64,000 nt of DNA from Deltaproteobacteria bacterium (GTDB lineage: Bacteria; DRYD01). This document shows, in pieces, positions 53,863-63,567 of this stretch (positions are counted from its first letter, which is position 1; every line of letters begins with the position of its first letter). A model generated the notes under the pieces. That model made no database searches. It saw only the letters and a program-made list of their open reading frames with translations, and was not told where the DNA came from. The stretch lies in the NCBI GenBank assembly GCA_028276365.1, contig JAPYWL010000004.1:1-64000 (forward strand), read 5' to 3'. A program made the position numbers and the translations under genes.

Positions 53863-54867
53863 TTAAAAAACCCCGTTTTTTAGAGTATCTTTAAGTATAG
53901 GTAATAAAGTATCAATAGTTTGGAAAGGATCTTTTTTAATTCTAAATCCTGCGGCTAAGTTATGTCCTCCTCCTCCAAAATCCTCTGCTATTTTCCTTAT
54001 TGGAATATTTCTTGACCTTAAACTAACTTTTGTTTTATTTTCTTGGAGTTCTATAACACTAAAATAAATTTCCACTTCACTTAAATAATCTACATTTTCT
54101 ATTATGTTATTTACATCTTCTAAATTCAAATTAAATTTTTCTAAATCAGATTTTAGTATATAAGAATATGCTATTTTTTCCTCGATTTTTAATCTATCAT
54201 AAAAAACTGATAATATTTTATATTCGTTAATAGATTTCTTATTGATTTTATAAAATATTTCACTCCAATTAACTAAATTTCTTAATTCAGAAAGGATTTT
54301 TAGAGATTTTGAGGTTAAAGAAGAATATTTTAAGCCACCTGTATCTGAGATTATACCCATTACTATATATTTTGCTATTTCTTCATCTATGTTTATTTCA
54401 GTATCAACTATGATATCATATAAGGCTTCATTAATTGAACATGCATCCGTATCTACATAATAATAACTACCAAATAGATCATTAGAAGCATGATGATCAA
54501 AGTTTAAAATTATTTTATCTTTTAAGATTTCTTGATAATTATTATTTTCTAAATTAAGTGCTTCTAAAAACCTTTTATAATTACCAGTTTCAATAGCTAT
54601 AATACAATCAAATTTAGAAATAGTATCTTCTAATTTATTTATAAACTCATTTTCTTTAAAATTAAAAATTTCTATAAAATTTTTATTTAGTGGATCTTTT
54701 GAATAAAGAGTAACTTTTTTATAGAAGTAATCATTTAGGATTTTTTTTATAACTTTCATTGCTGATAAGCAGTCGATATCTGGAGAAGGATGAGCAACTA
54801 ATAAGACATTCTTTACTTTTATAAATAGTTTCCTTAAATAATTTAAGGAGATGTTGGATTTTATCAT
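53863..54867 (-). CDS. DHH/DHHA1 phosphoesterase (NrnA-like nanoRNase)
   Basis: NrnA-type enzymes degrade short RNA oligonucleotides and 3'-phosphoadenosine-5'-phosphate. The DHH domain shows VAHPSPDIDCLSA (metal-binding His and Asp residues), a mid-domain Asp in IETG-type context and NFDHHASND. The DHHA1 substrate domain ends with GGGGHNLAAGF. The 334-residue length is typical. GGAGG lies 7 bases before the ATG. The small unknown gene lies 46 bases upstream in the same direction. A c-di-AMP or pApA phosphodiesterase role is possible within the family. Confidence 0.88.
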   Translation of the reverse strand: MIKSNISLNYLRKLFIKVKNVLLVAHPSPDIDCLSAMKVIKKILNDYFYKKVTLYSKDPLNKNFIEIFNFKENEFINKLEDTISKFDCIIAIETGNYKRFLEALNLENNNYQEILKDKIILNFDHHASNDLFGSYYYVDTDACSINEALYDIIVDTEINIDEEIAKYIVMGIISDTGGLKYSSLTSKSLKILSELRNLVNWSEIFYKINKKSINEYKILSVFYDRLKIEEKIAYSYILKSDLEKFNLNLEDVNNIIENVDYLSEVEIYFSVIELQENKTKVSLRSRNIPIRKIAEDFGGGGHNLAAGFRIKKDPFQTIDTLLPILKDTLKNGVF

Positions 54868-54913
54868 CTTTAAACCTCCATTTAAAATTAGAGCTTGTTT
54901 ATTAATTTATTTA

Positions 54914-55255
54914 TTAATTTAAAAGTTCATAAATTTCTTTAGCTATATAAATTTTTAAGATATTTTCTTCTTTTTTTATGTTTATTACTCTTATTTTGTT
55001 ATCGTTTAGGATTTCAGTGAATTTTTCTATTTCATTTTTTAATATTTCAATTGGTATGTCTTTTGATTTTTCTTTATCTTTATCTTTTTCTTTTTCTTTA
55101 TTATAGCTAAAGTTTATTTTATCTGAAATTATTATTTTAAAATCAAAATAATTTAACTCTTCATCTTGTTTAATTGTTTCTAAAACTATTTTTAAAGGTA
55201 AAGATATTAGGTTAAGAATTTTTCTTTCTAATGAAATAATGTTATCCTTAAACAT
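54914..55255 (-). CDS. unknown 113-residue protein
   Basis: I do not recognise this. The N-terminal 45 residues alternate hydrophobic residues (ISLERKILNLISLPLKIVLETI) and the middle is a charged run (KEKEKDKDKEKSKD) that separates two small alpha/beta parts. The C-terminal part ends VINIKKEENILKIYIAKEIYELL. Some bacteria place rbfA next to nrnA, and the size is similar, but RbfA motifs are not seen. No Shine-Dalgarno is visible. A 7-bp AT-rich dyad (55284-55301) lies just upstream of it. Confidence 0.65.
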   Translation of the reverse strand: MFKDNIISLERKILNLISLPLKIVLETIKQDEELNYFDFKIIISDKINFSYNKEKEKDKDKEKSKDIPIEILKNEIEKFTEILNDNKIRVINIKKEENILKIYIAKEIYELLN

Positions 55256-55283
55256 TATCTTAAAAGTTATAAAATAATTTTAA

Positions 55284-55301
55284 AACTTAAGTAATTAAGT
55301 T
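55284..55301 (-). terminator. weak AT-rich hairpin downstream of the carboxylase gene
   Basis: AACTTAA and TTAAGTT form a 7-bp stem with a 4-base loop, and on the minus strand the sequence continues with a T-rich stretch (TTAAAATTATTTT). The stem is nearly all A-T, so it would be a weak terminator or a processing site at most. Confidence 0.25.
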
Positions 55302-55310
55302 AAAAAAATA

Positions 55311-56936
55311 TTACATTCTAAATATGGCGTAATTAGTATCTTTAAATGGGCTATTAAGGGATATAGAGATTAATTTAGCTAAGATATTTCTGGTTTGAAT
55401 GGGATCAATGATTCCATCATCCCAAAGTCTAGCAGTACTATAATAAGCACTTCCTTCTTGTTCATATTTTTCCATTATTTTATTTTTAAATTCTTCTTGT
55501 TCTTTTTCAGACATTTCTAAGCCTTTAGCTTTTAGTTGCTGAATTTTAACAGTTAATAGAGTTAGAGCTGCTTGTTCTCCTCCCATAACTGATATTTTAG
55601 CAGTTGGATACATAAATAAGAATCTTGGATTATAAGCTCTACCGGACATAGCGTAATTACCTGCTCCAAATGAGTTACCTACTATTATCGTGAATTTAGG
55701 AACATTGGAATTAGCAACAGCATTAATCATTTTAGCTCCGTCTTTAGCTATTCCTCCATGTTCATATTGCTTACCTACCATAAACCCTGTTATATTTTGT
55801 AAAAATACAATGGGGATTTTTCTACTATTACATAATTGTATGAAATGAGCTCCTTTTAAAGCAGATTGTGAAAATAAGACTCCATTATTAGCTACAATAC
55901 CTACTAAGTATCCCCAAATTCTTGCAAATCCAGTAACTAAGGTAGGACCATATAGTGGTTTAAATTCATGAAAATAGCTACCATCTACTATCCTTGCTAT
56001 TAATTCTCTAATATCAAATGGTTTTCTTAAATCTTTAGGAATAATTCCGTAAATTTCTTCAGGGTCATAATAAGGGTCTTCAGGTTCTTCTTGAGGATAT
56101 TCATATTTCTCTATTTTACCAAGATTTCTTATAATGCTTCTGGTTATCATTATAGCGTGTTCATCATTATGAGCAAGGTAATCTGCTACTCCTGATATTT
56201 TAGTATGTACTTCTCCACCACCTAATTCTTCAGCACTAACTTCTTCACCTGTAGCAGCTTTAACTAATGGAGGACCTCCTAAAAATATAGTGCCTTGATT
56301 TCTTACTATAACTACTTCATCACTCATAGCAGGTACATAAGCTCCACCTGCTGTACAGCTACCCATAACTACTGCTATTTGAGGAATCTTATTAGCTGAC
56401 ATTCTGGCTTGATTATAAAATATTCTTCCAAAATGTTCTTTATCAGGGAAAACTTGATCTTGTAGAGGTAAAAATGCTCCCCCTGAATCAACTAAATATA
56501 TACAAGGTAAGTTATTTTCTAATGCTATTTCTTGTGCTCTTATGTGTTTTTTAACTGTTAAAGGATAATAAGTTCCTCCTTTTACTGTAGCATCATTTGC
56601 TATTATCATTACTTCTCTGTTTTCTACTACTCCTATTCCTGTAATTATTCCTGCAGCAGGCACTTCATCTTCATATACATTATAAGCTGCTAATGGAGAT
56701 AGTTCTAAAAATTTTGTACCCTTATCTATTAATAATTCTATTCTTTCTCTTACTAATAATTTATTTCGTTGTTTATGTTTTCTTTTAGCTTCCTCACTTC
56801 CTCCTGATTTGATTTTTTCTAATATTTCATAATATTCTTGTACTTTAGATTTCATATATTCAAAATTTTCTTTATATTCGAGGGAATTTTTATTTATTTT
56901 TGATTCTATTCTGTTAAACTCTATTTCTTTTAACAT
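55311..56936 (-). CDS. acyl-CoA carboxylase beta subunit (MccB-like carboxyltransferase)
   Basis: The biotin-dependent carboxyltransferase moves CO2 from carboxybiotin to an acyl-CoA. The two crotonase-like halves are complete over 541 residues, with [75 protein letters not shown] and [18 protein letters not shown]. The [17 protein letters not shown] stretch and overall pattern are those of methylcrotonyl-CoA-type rather than propionyl-CoA-type subunits, but substrate cannot be fixed. No biotin carboxylase or biotin carrier gene is adjacent. It lies 6 bases downstream of nothing on its own strand but 6 bases upstream of the second spoIID start-to-stop junction region, with no ribosome site visible. 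Confidence 0.9.
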   Translation of the reverse strand: MLKEIEFNRIESKINKNSLEYKENFEYMKSKVQEYYEILEKIKSGGSEEAKRKHKQRNKLLVRERIELLIDKGTKFLELSPLAAYNVYEDEVPAAGIITGIGVVENREVMIIANDATVKGGTYYPLTVKKHIRAQEIALENNLPCIYLVDSGGAFLPLQDQVFPDKEHFGRIFYNQARMSANKIPQIAVVMGSCTAGGAYVPAMSDEVVIVRNQGTIFLGGPPLVKAATGEEVSAEELGGGEVHTKISGVADYLAHNDEHAIMITRSIIRNLGKIEKYEYPQEEPEDPYYDPEEIYGIIPKDLRKPFDIRELIARIVDGSYFHEFKPLYGPTLVTGFARIWGYLVGIVANNGVLFSQSALKGAHFIQLCNSRKIPIVFLQNITGFMVGKQYEHGGIAKDGAKMINAVANSNVPKFTIIVGNSFGAGNYAMSGRAYNPRFLFMYPTAKISVMGGEQAALTLLTVKIQQLKAKGLEMSEKEQEEFKNKIMEKYEQEGSAYYSTARLWDDGIIDPIQTRNILAKLISISLNSPFKDTNYAIFRM

Positions 56937-56942
56937 ATTTTA

Positions 56943-59039
56943 TTATTCTATCTCTTTTATTTCTACTCCTTTATAATAATGCTTTAATATAAACGAGTAA
57001 TCAAAGTGATTACCTAAGTAATTAGCACCGAATTGGCACATACCTACCCCATGTCCAAAACCTCTACCTTCAAATATAAATTTATCTTTTGTTTTTATTA
57101 TTTTTTCTATAAAATTGGATGGTAATAAAGGATAATACATATCTTTTGAAAATAAATATATTGAATCATCTTTATATACGGTATATTTATAAAAATTGTT
57201 TCCTTTTTTAGAAATTATAGTTAATTTATTAATTCTTTGGCTTTGATTTTTTTCAAGTATAATATCATAAATATTTCCTTCATATTTTTGTGATAAAAAA
57301 TAGGGAATGGTTTTTGATAATATTGAATTTAGTTCATTTTTATTGAGTTCTATTTTCCATTTAAAGAGTTTAGAATCTTTACAATAAGCATTATCTATAT
57401 TATCCTGATAATCTTTAACTGATTTTAAATAAGGGATAGAATTATTAAATACATCTTGACTATTTGCTGTTAATCCTCCACAGGTAGAGTGATATAAAGC
57501 ATCTATAGGAATATCTTTATATGTTATTATCAAGTTATGTGTAAAGATAGAGGCTAAGTAGCTTTTAAATGTTTCATTATATTGTCCGTTAAATGCTTGA
57601 CAGTGAGGTTTATTACAGAGATTATAATTTTTATGTCGTTTATATTTAAGACTTTTGAAAGCATAGGTTCTTGCTGCTATTGCTTGAGCTTTTAGTGCTT
57701 CTAAACTAAAACTATCTGGCATCTCGCTTATTACTACATCCTGTATATAATTATCCATATCAATTAATAAAATCAAAATATTATCTTTTAAATATAGTTC
57801 TTTAAAATGGGTAGAAAATATTGCTTGGATACCTTTTTGTTTATTCAGTTTTATAAATAATATAATGTTATCTTTGTTATTGCTAATTATTTTATTTCCA
57901 TTTTCTAATTCATTTATTACTAGATTTGTATTTATAAAATCTTCAAAGATATTTTTAAAATTTCCTAATTGATTTGATCCGCTTAAACCTACTAAGTTAA
58001 AATATTTCATTTTATCTAAATCTATATCTTCTATTCCTATTGTTATGTATAAGTTTTTTTTAGATTTAATCAAATTTTGAGTATTATACAAATTTTTAAT
58101 ATTTAATTTTTGTTTTTCAAGATACTTGTTAAGGAAATGATTTAAATTTAAGTTTTTTCGTTTTTTTAGAGATGAATTAAATATGAAATTATTGCTAAAA
58201 GCTAATTCATAAGGTTTTATGATTAAAAATATATTAAAACTTTCAGGATTAATTTTTTTTAAATTTAGCTTTAGAATTAAATTAAGTAAATCAATATTAA
58301 AATTATATATATAAGGATTAGAATAATTTTCAATTGTAAAGGTATTTTCTGCTAAAAAGTATATATTATCGTTAATTTTAACTAAAAATGGAGTGTTATC
58401 TTCTAAATATGCTAAAATTTCATAATTATATAATAATTGTAAATTGATTGTGTATTTTCTTGAGAGTAAAATTTCTTTGGGGTAGTCTTTAAAATAATTT
58501 GTATAGTTTTTACTTATTTTAAAATAATTGTATTCAATGTTATTAAACTCAATATTGGCTATATTAAATAAATCATATATTTTATAATGATTTTTTTGGT
58601 AGAATTTGTTATAAATTAGACTTTGGTAAGTAAATAATATTTTTCCATTGCTGTCTAAGTAATCTTTAAATTTCAAAATAACATTAATTGGTAGTATTCT
58701 ACAATCATTTACTATAAGTAAATCTATATCAAAACTGTCTAATAAATTTAAACTTCTATCGGTTATAATTATATATTTTATATTGTTTAAAGCTAAAAAT
58801 TTTTTTAAAAAATAGAATTCTTTTAGGTATCTTCTATTTAAATGATAAAATGTGTCATATGAAAAATAGATTCCTATTATTTTTGTATCTTTGGATTTTT
58901 GGTAATTCTTTAGATTTTTGTTATAAAAATACTCAAATGTTATATTTGAAAAGTAATCATAAAAATATATAATAAAAAAGAAAAGAAATACTAAAGTAGA
59001 AAAGAGTGATAATTTAGTAAGATGAAAAAAAATTTTCAT
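56943..59039 (-). CDS. large SpoIID-domain protein (second copy) with unknown N-terminal half
   Basis: The C-terminal 280 residues are a SpoIID peptidoglycan-cleaving domain: VVISEMPDSFSLEALKAQAIAARTYA with the catalytic Glu, ALYHSTCGGLT and GRGFGHGVGMCQFGANYLG. Before it lie an N-terminal membrane helix (about 5-30) and 380 residues of unrecognised sequence with Rossmann-like alternation (KIIGIYFSYDTFYHLNRR, then IKYIIITDRSL and LLIVNDCRILP). Its opening suggests a glutamine amidotransferase-like or similar alpha/beta fold without catalytic motifs. It follows pilC by 17 bases on the minus strand, without a ribosome site. A 126-bp part is duplicated at 53609-53734. Confidence 0.88.
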   Translation of the reverse strand: MKIFFHLTKLSLFSTLVFLFFFIIYFYDYFSNITFEYFYNKNLKNYQKSKDTKIIGIYFSYDTFYHLNRRYLKEFYFLKKFLALNNIKYIIITDRSLNLLDSFDIDLLIVNDCRILPINVILKFKDYLDSNGKILFTYQSLIYNKFYQKNHYKIYDLFNIANIEFNNIEYNYFKISKNYTNYFKDYPKEILLSRKYTINLQLLYNYEILAYLEDNTPFLVKINDNIYFLAENTFTIENYSNPYIYNFNIDLLNLILKLNLKKINPESFNIFLIIKPYELAFSNNFIFNSSLKKRKNLNLNHFLNKYLEKQKLNIKNLYNTQNLIKSKKNLYITIGIEDIDLDKMKYFNLVGLSGSNQLGNFKNIFEDFINTNLVINELENGNKIISNNKDNIILFIKLNKQKGIQAIFSTHFKELYLKDNILILLIDMDNYIQDVVISEMPDSFSLEALKAQAIAARTYAFKSLKYKRHKNYNLCNKPHCQAFNGQYNETFKSYLASIFTHNLIITYKDIPIDALYHSTCGGLTANSQDVFNNSIPYLKSVKDYQDNIDNAYCKDSKLFKWKIELNKNELNSILSKTIPYFLSQKYEGNIYDIILEKNQSQRINKLTIISKKGNNFYKYTVYKDDSIYLFSKDMYYPLLPSNFIEKIIKTKDKFIFEGRGFGHGVGMCQFGANYLGNHFDYSFILKHYYKGVEIKEIE

Positions 59040-59056
59040 ATTTATTATTTTATTTA

Positions 59057-60070
59057 TTATAAGTTTCTAATTAGGAACATGATGGGAGAAAAAATGGATA
59101 AAGCAATAACGCCAGCAACTAATCCTGCTAATGCTGACATTATAGGCTCTAATAGTTTATTAATTGTATCAAAAGAAGTATTAGCTTCTAGTTCTGCTAA
59201 CTCTGCTAGTTTTTTTAAAGTTTTAGGTAATTCTCCACTTTCTAACCCAGAATTTATTTGCTTAATATACATGGGTTTAAATGCATCATTATAATTAAGT
59301 ATTTCTATTAATTCCCCTTTTTTAGCTTTATCATATAATTTTGAAAAAAAAGTAGCAAATGGCTCTACTGTTTCATTTCTTAAGATTAAAAAAGTGTTTA
59401 AAAAATTAAGTCCGCTTTCTAAACTAACTGCCCATAAATTTAATACCAAACTTAAATAAGAATTATATATAGCATTCCCTATTACAGGGATTTTAAATAT
59501 ATAGTTATAAATTTCTTTTTTATTAAAGGTTAGCAAATTTTTTAAAATAAAGTAAGCTATTAAACTTATAATAAATAATAAAAAAAGCAACCTTATATCA
59601 AATATAGATGTTAAAATACTAAGTAATTTAAAAGCGAAAGGCTCAGAGATACCTAAATCTGCATATAAACTTCTAAACGATGGAATTATCAGATTTTTAA
59701 AAATTAATAATATACCAGAAATTACTATTAAAAATAGAGACGGGTATATTAGGGATTTTATTAAATTATTTTTGGTTTCTATCTTTTTTTGTAATATAGA
59801 TTCTATTTTTTTTATTACATAAGGTAAGTTCTCTGTTTGTTCTCCTATTTTAAAAATTGATAATTCAATTCCATCTAATATTTTTGTTTTTTGGAAAGCG
59901 GTTGATAAATTTGTTCCTGATAATACCATTTTTTTTAAATTAGTAAATTCTTTTTGATATTTTTTAAATGTTTGAATACAAATTTCTAAAGAATAACCTA
60001 ACGGAATCCCACTTTCTATTAAAGTCCTAAATATCATTAAAAAATTTAATCTCTCTTGATCGTTTAACAT
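59057..60070 (-). CDS. type II secretion/type IV pilus inner-membrane protein (GspF/PilC)
   Basis: A polytopic platform protein that works with the assembly ATPase in type II secretion or type IV pilus systems. Two T2SSF domains are visible: FRTLIESGIPLGYSLEICIQTF and LWAVSLESGLNFLNTFLIL, each followed by membrane helices, and the conserved ending LEPIMSALAGLVAGVIALSIFSPIMFLI. The 337-residue length is near the short end of the family. A pseudopilin-like gene lies upstream on the same strand, but no ATPase, secretin or prepilin peptidase gene is in the window. Confidence 0.9.
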   Translation of the reverse strand: MLNDQERLNFLMIFRTLIESGIPLGYSLEICIQTFKKYQKEFTNLKKMVLSGTNLSTAFQKTKILDGIELSIFKIGEQTENLPYVIKKIESILQKKIETKNNLIKSLIYPSLFLIVISGILLIFKNLIIPSFRSLYADLGISEPFAFKLLSILTSIFDIRLLFLLFIISLIAYFILKNLLTFNKKEIYNYIFKIPVIGNAIYNSYLSLVLNLWAVSLESGLNFLNTFLILRNETVEPFATFFSKLYDKAKKGELIEILNYNDAFKPMYIKQINSGLESGELPKTLKKLAELAELEANTSFDTINKLLEPIMSALAGLVAGVIALSIFSPIMFLIRNL

Positions 60071-60173
60071 TTCATTTTTATATTTATAAAGATACTATAA
60101 AAAACCTCCCTAAAAATCAATACCTAAAACTTTAGAATTAAACTTATTAATGATTTATTAATGATAGAAATTA

Positions 60174-61739
60174 CTAATAATTAAAATCAATAGCTATAAT
60201 TCTATCTGTATGTATGTTAAGAAGATCAATAGGATCAATAAAGGATAATCTTTTATCATTAATATAATATTCGTTTAAAGTATTTGGTCCAGGTATTGAT
60301 GAATGTATGCTTCCATATACATAAACATTTTTTAGATTTCTGTTACCAATTAGTGATAAAGTAGAATTATCGTTATACATTGCTACGTATTTACCGCATA
60401 AGATTAATGAAGTATTTGATGAATTAAAATTACTACCATCTAATATAATATTTTCTGTTACTAAAGTAAATAGGTTATTGTTATTAGTTACTGGTATATT
60501 ATCTTTGTTAATTTTTGTAGGATCTATATTATTACCTATATTTACTTTATTAGCTGTTTCTTCATAAAGTATATGACCTTTTATAGTAGTAAAATAGTTT
60601 TGAGGGGTTATTAAATAAATTTTTTCTTTTATTATTCCATTATCTGAAGATAAATTACTATCTGATCCTATTATGGGGTTAGCAAAAACTAATATGTATA
60701 TTAAAGAATTCCTTGTTTTATATATAATATAATTATTTCCCCTTTTTAAAACTTTATACACATATCCATTATCTGGATTAAGGGTAAAATTAATATTTCT
60801 ATCACTTCGTGGATCTCTAATCTTCTTTTCTAAGTTATTAGCAAGAACTCTATCATTTGTTATTAAAGAGCTATTATTTTTATCAAAATCAAAGGTTTGA
60901 GGTTCTCTTACTAAAATAAAACTAGAATCATAATTATTATTATAAAATATATCTATTTTTTGATTATTATTTTCAATATTAAAATTTATATTGGGATTAT
61001 TATCATTTTGTTTTTTAACTATTAATACTCCTTTATTATTTAGTTCTACATTTTGAGAGGGGGGGGAATATAATTCTTGAATTACTTTTATTAAGAAGTT
61101 ATCATAGTAATTTATAGGATCTAAATCTACTCTATATAGTTTTTCTGTATATTGTTTTGTTAATTCTTCATCTGTAATAGATCTGGAGCTTGTAATTGAG
61201 TTAGAATATTCATCTATTTGTACTTCATAAAGTTGAGTATTATATTTTAGGAAGAGTTCTTTAAATATTTTGTTACTATAAACTTCTATGTTGATTTCAT
61301 CTGCTAAGGATGTAGCATTATTGTAATAAGAGGTAGCATTAAAATAGTAATTATTATTAGATTTAGTATATAGTTTATTAATGTTTCCTAAATTAATTTT
61401 ATACTGAACAATTGCTTTAGCTAAGAGATTATTGTTTTCTAATATTTTAACGTAAATATGAGATCCATCTATATTTTTTATTTGGTATTGATAATTTTTT
61501 CCTTTATAGGGGATATTACCTGTGTAGTTTCTATAATCTTGTCTATAGATATTTGTAGCTATAAGTATTAAGCTTTTGATATCTGAGCTTCTTTTAGCTT
61601 TTTTTATTAACTCTTTAGTTGTTCTTATATCTGAGGAAACATAATTGAATAAAATGATACTAAAGAATGAGATAAATAAAGTAAATAAAGTTAGCCATAA
61701 GTATAAGGAGAATCCATTTTGAGCTTTATAAAATCTCAT
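60174..61739 (-). CDS. pseudopilin-like membrane protein (GspK/PilX type)
   Basis: The N-terminus has a prepilin-like cleavage motif, QNGFSLYLWLTLFTLFISF: Gly before Phe, then a hydrophobic helix. The Glu normally at position 5 after the cleavage point is missing, as in GspK-like minor pseudopilins. The remaining 480 residues form an outside, Asn/Ser/Tyr-rich, beta-predicted body with no motif I know. GGGG lies 4-8 bases before the start. With pilC next on the strand, it is probably the tip or minor subunit of a pilus or secretion system. Confidence 0.7.
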   Translation of the reverse strand: MRFYKAQNGFSLYLWLTLFTLFISFFSIILFNYVSSDIRTTKELIKKAKRSSDIKSLILIATNIYRQDYRNYTGNIPYKGKNYQYQIKNIDGSHIYVKILENNNLLAKAIVQYKINLGNINKLYTKSNNNYYFNATSYYNNATSLADEINIEVYSNKIFKELFLKYNTQLYEVQIDEYSNSITSSRSITDEELTKQYTEKLYRVDLDPINYYDNFLIKVIQELYSPPSQNVELNNKGVLIVKKQNDNNPNINFNIENNNQKIDIFYNNNYDSSFILVREPQTFDFDKNNSSLITNDRVLANNLEKKIRDPRSDRNINFTLNPDNGYVYKVLKRGNNYIIYKTRNSLIYILVFANPIIGSDSNLSSDNGIIKEKIYLITPQNYFTTIKGHILYEETANKVNIGNNIDPTKINKDNIPVTNNNNLFTLVTENIILDGSNFNSSNTSLILCGKYVAMYNDNSTLSLIGNRNLKNVYVYGSIHSSIPGPNTLNEYYINDKRLSFIDPIDLLNIHTDRIIAIDFNY

Positions 61740-61962
61740 AATACCCCTTTTTCTCTTATTTATAAATTTTTAATACATTTTTTTATAATTTTTGATAAGT
61801 TTGTTAGGTTGTTTTATTCCATTGATAAGTATAAAGATTTTCGTTAAAAAAATATTAAAAAATTTTTTCTTAATTGTTAAATTTTAATAAAATTGCTAAC
61901 TTTATGAAGATTTGTTTATTTATAGATAAGAAAAATTAATTAAAGAAGAATTTTTATAGATA

Positions 61963-63408
61963 TTACTTTCCGATACAAAATCTATTAAGCATATTATTTA
62001 TAACAAGCTCAGTTATATCTGTTCCCAAAAGATTTAGTATTTTTTCTAATGCTAATCTTAAATTTACTAAAATTAGTTCTACGGGATTATTATTTTGATA
62101 TTCAAAAATAGCTTTATCTAAATAATTTAATACTTCTTGTAGTAGTTCTTTTTGGAATATATCAGTTATATAGAAATTATCTTCTAAATTTTCATTAGTT
62201 TCAAAGAATTCAGTAATAGCTTTGTTTATTTGATCTAAATTAATGTTTTCTTTTATTGAGGCAAAAATTATTTTATAATTTTTTATATTCAAGTTGTATA
62301 GAATTTCTTTTATTAGGGATGTATTATTTTCTATTGCTTTATTTAAATCTTTTGATTCAATTTTATCGATTTTATTAATTATTATTATCAAGTATTGATT
62401 TTCATTTAAATTAGATAGTAATTCTTTATCATTGAGGTCAATGGAATTTATTTCAGTTAGGAAGAATACGAGTTTAGCGTTTTTGATTATTTGTAATGCT
62501 TTTTGGATACCGATTTCTTCTATTTTGTCTTGGGTTTTTCTAAAGCCTGCGGTATCATATATTTTTAGTAGAAATCCATTAAAATTGATGTATTCACTTA
62601 TGATATCTCTGGTTGTACCTGGGATGTCGCTTGTTATTACACGTTCTTGACCGTATAGGTAATTGAAAAAGGTGGATTTTCCTACATTGGGTTTTCCTAT
62701 TATTACTGTATCTATGCCCTCTTTATATATCTTAAGTTTTTCATAATTTTGTAGCATTCTAATTATACTTTGTTTTATGCTTATTAAATCATTTATGAAT
62801 AAGTTATAATCAATGGGTGGGATATCTTCTTCAGGAAAATCAACTAAAGCTTCTATCCATGGGATCCAATAGATTAATTTTTCTTTAATTTCATTTATTT
62901 TATTAGATAATTTTCCGTTAAGGTTTTTAAAAGCTATTTCTAATTGTTTTTCGGTATTAGCTTCTATTATATCTTTAATAGCGAATGCTTGAGTTAGATC
63001 CATTTTTTGGTTTAGGACTGCTCTTAGGGTGAATTCTCCGCCTTTAGCTAATCTTGCTCCTTTTGATTTTATTAATTCTACTATTTTATTAAGTATAATG
63101 ATGTTTCCGTGTGCGCTTATTTCTACCATATCTTCTCCTGTATAACTATATGGTTTCCTAAATATACTTACTAAAACTTCATCTATTATTTCATTATTAT
63201 CGTTTATAATGTATCCATAATAAATTCTATATCCTTTATTAAAGTTTATTTTTTTTTTGTTTTTAGGTTTAAAAATTTGGGAGATTATGTCAAATGATTT
63301 ATTTCCACTTATTCTTATTATTCCGATTGGTGCGTTTTTTAAGGCTGTTGATATTGCTACTATTGTATCTTCTTTTAAAAGTAAGTCTTGAATTATCATA
63401 TGCTTCAC
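61963..63408 (-). CDS. mnmE: tRNA uridine-34 modification GTPase MnmE
   Basis: With MnmG, MnmE adds carboxymethylaminomethyl to U34 of several tRNAs. The N-terminal tetrahydrofolate domain has TIVAISTA and RISGNKSF. The G domain has P-loop GKPNVGKSTFFN, the G2 region GTTRDI, DTAGFRKTQDKIEEIGI and NKID. The C-terminus ends FCIGK with the conserved Cys. The 481-residue length is usual. The frame begins with GTG 63408; the in-frame ATG at 63399 (MIIQDLLLKEDTIVAISTA) is an equally good start. It is divergent from thpR. Confidence 0.95.
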   Translation of the reverse strand: MKHMIIQDLLLKEDTIVAISTALKNAPIGIIRISGNKSFDIISQIFKPKNKKKINFNKGYRIYYGYIINDNNEIIDEVLVSIFRKPYSYTGEDMVEISAHGNIIILNKIVELIKSKGARLAKGGEFTLRAVLNQKMDLTQAFAIKDIIEANTEKQLEIAFKNLNGKLSNKINEIKEKLIYWIPWIEALVDFPEEDIPPIDYNLFINDLISIKQSIIRMLQNYEKLKIYKEGIDTVIIGKPNVGKSTFFNYLYGQERVITSDIPGTTRDIISEYINFNGFLLKIYDTAGFRKTQDKIEEIGIQKALQIIKNAKLVFFLTEINSIDLNDKELLSNLNENQYLIIIINKIDKIESKDLNKAIENNTSLIKEILYNLNIKNYKIIFASIKENINLDQINKAITEFFETNENLEDNFYITDIFQKELLQEVLNYLDKAIFEYQNNNPVELILVNLRLALEKILNLLGTDITELVINNMLNRFCIGK

Positions 63409-63534
63409 TTTTTAGTAATTTTTTATTTGCCTTTATTAATATTTTCTTCATATTTTTTTTTTTTCTTTTTAATTTTTTGTATTTTAATATAAGGAGGTTT
63501 TTAATGTTTTTTTGTCTAAATTTATAAATATTTA

Positions 63535-63567
63535 AATATGACTGAATATAATTTAATATGACTGAAT
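63535..63567 (+). repeat. 13-bp duplication spanning the thpR start codon
   Basis: AATATGACTGAAT occurs at 63535-63547 and again at 63555-63567, 20 bases apart. The second copy contains the true start. The first opens a 7-codon frame that ends in TGA next to that start. Confidence 0.8.

Noticed and set aside
54914-55255. Ribosome-binding factor A (from its place beside a NrnA-like gene)
   Set aside because: The size fits but none of the RbfA motifs can be seen, so it is left as unknown.
59022-59294. Plus-strand ORF opposite pilC
   Set aside because: It is a shadow of the PilC C-terminus, with no ribosome site or domain.
61060-61075. G-run in the pseudopilin gene as another frameshift site
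   Set aside because: The frame is continuous on both sides of the run, so no shift is needed.
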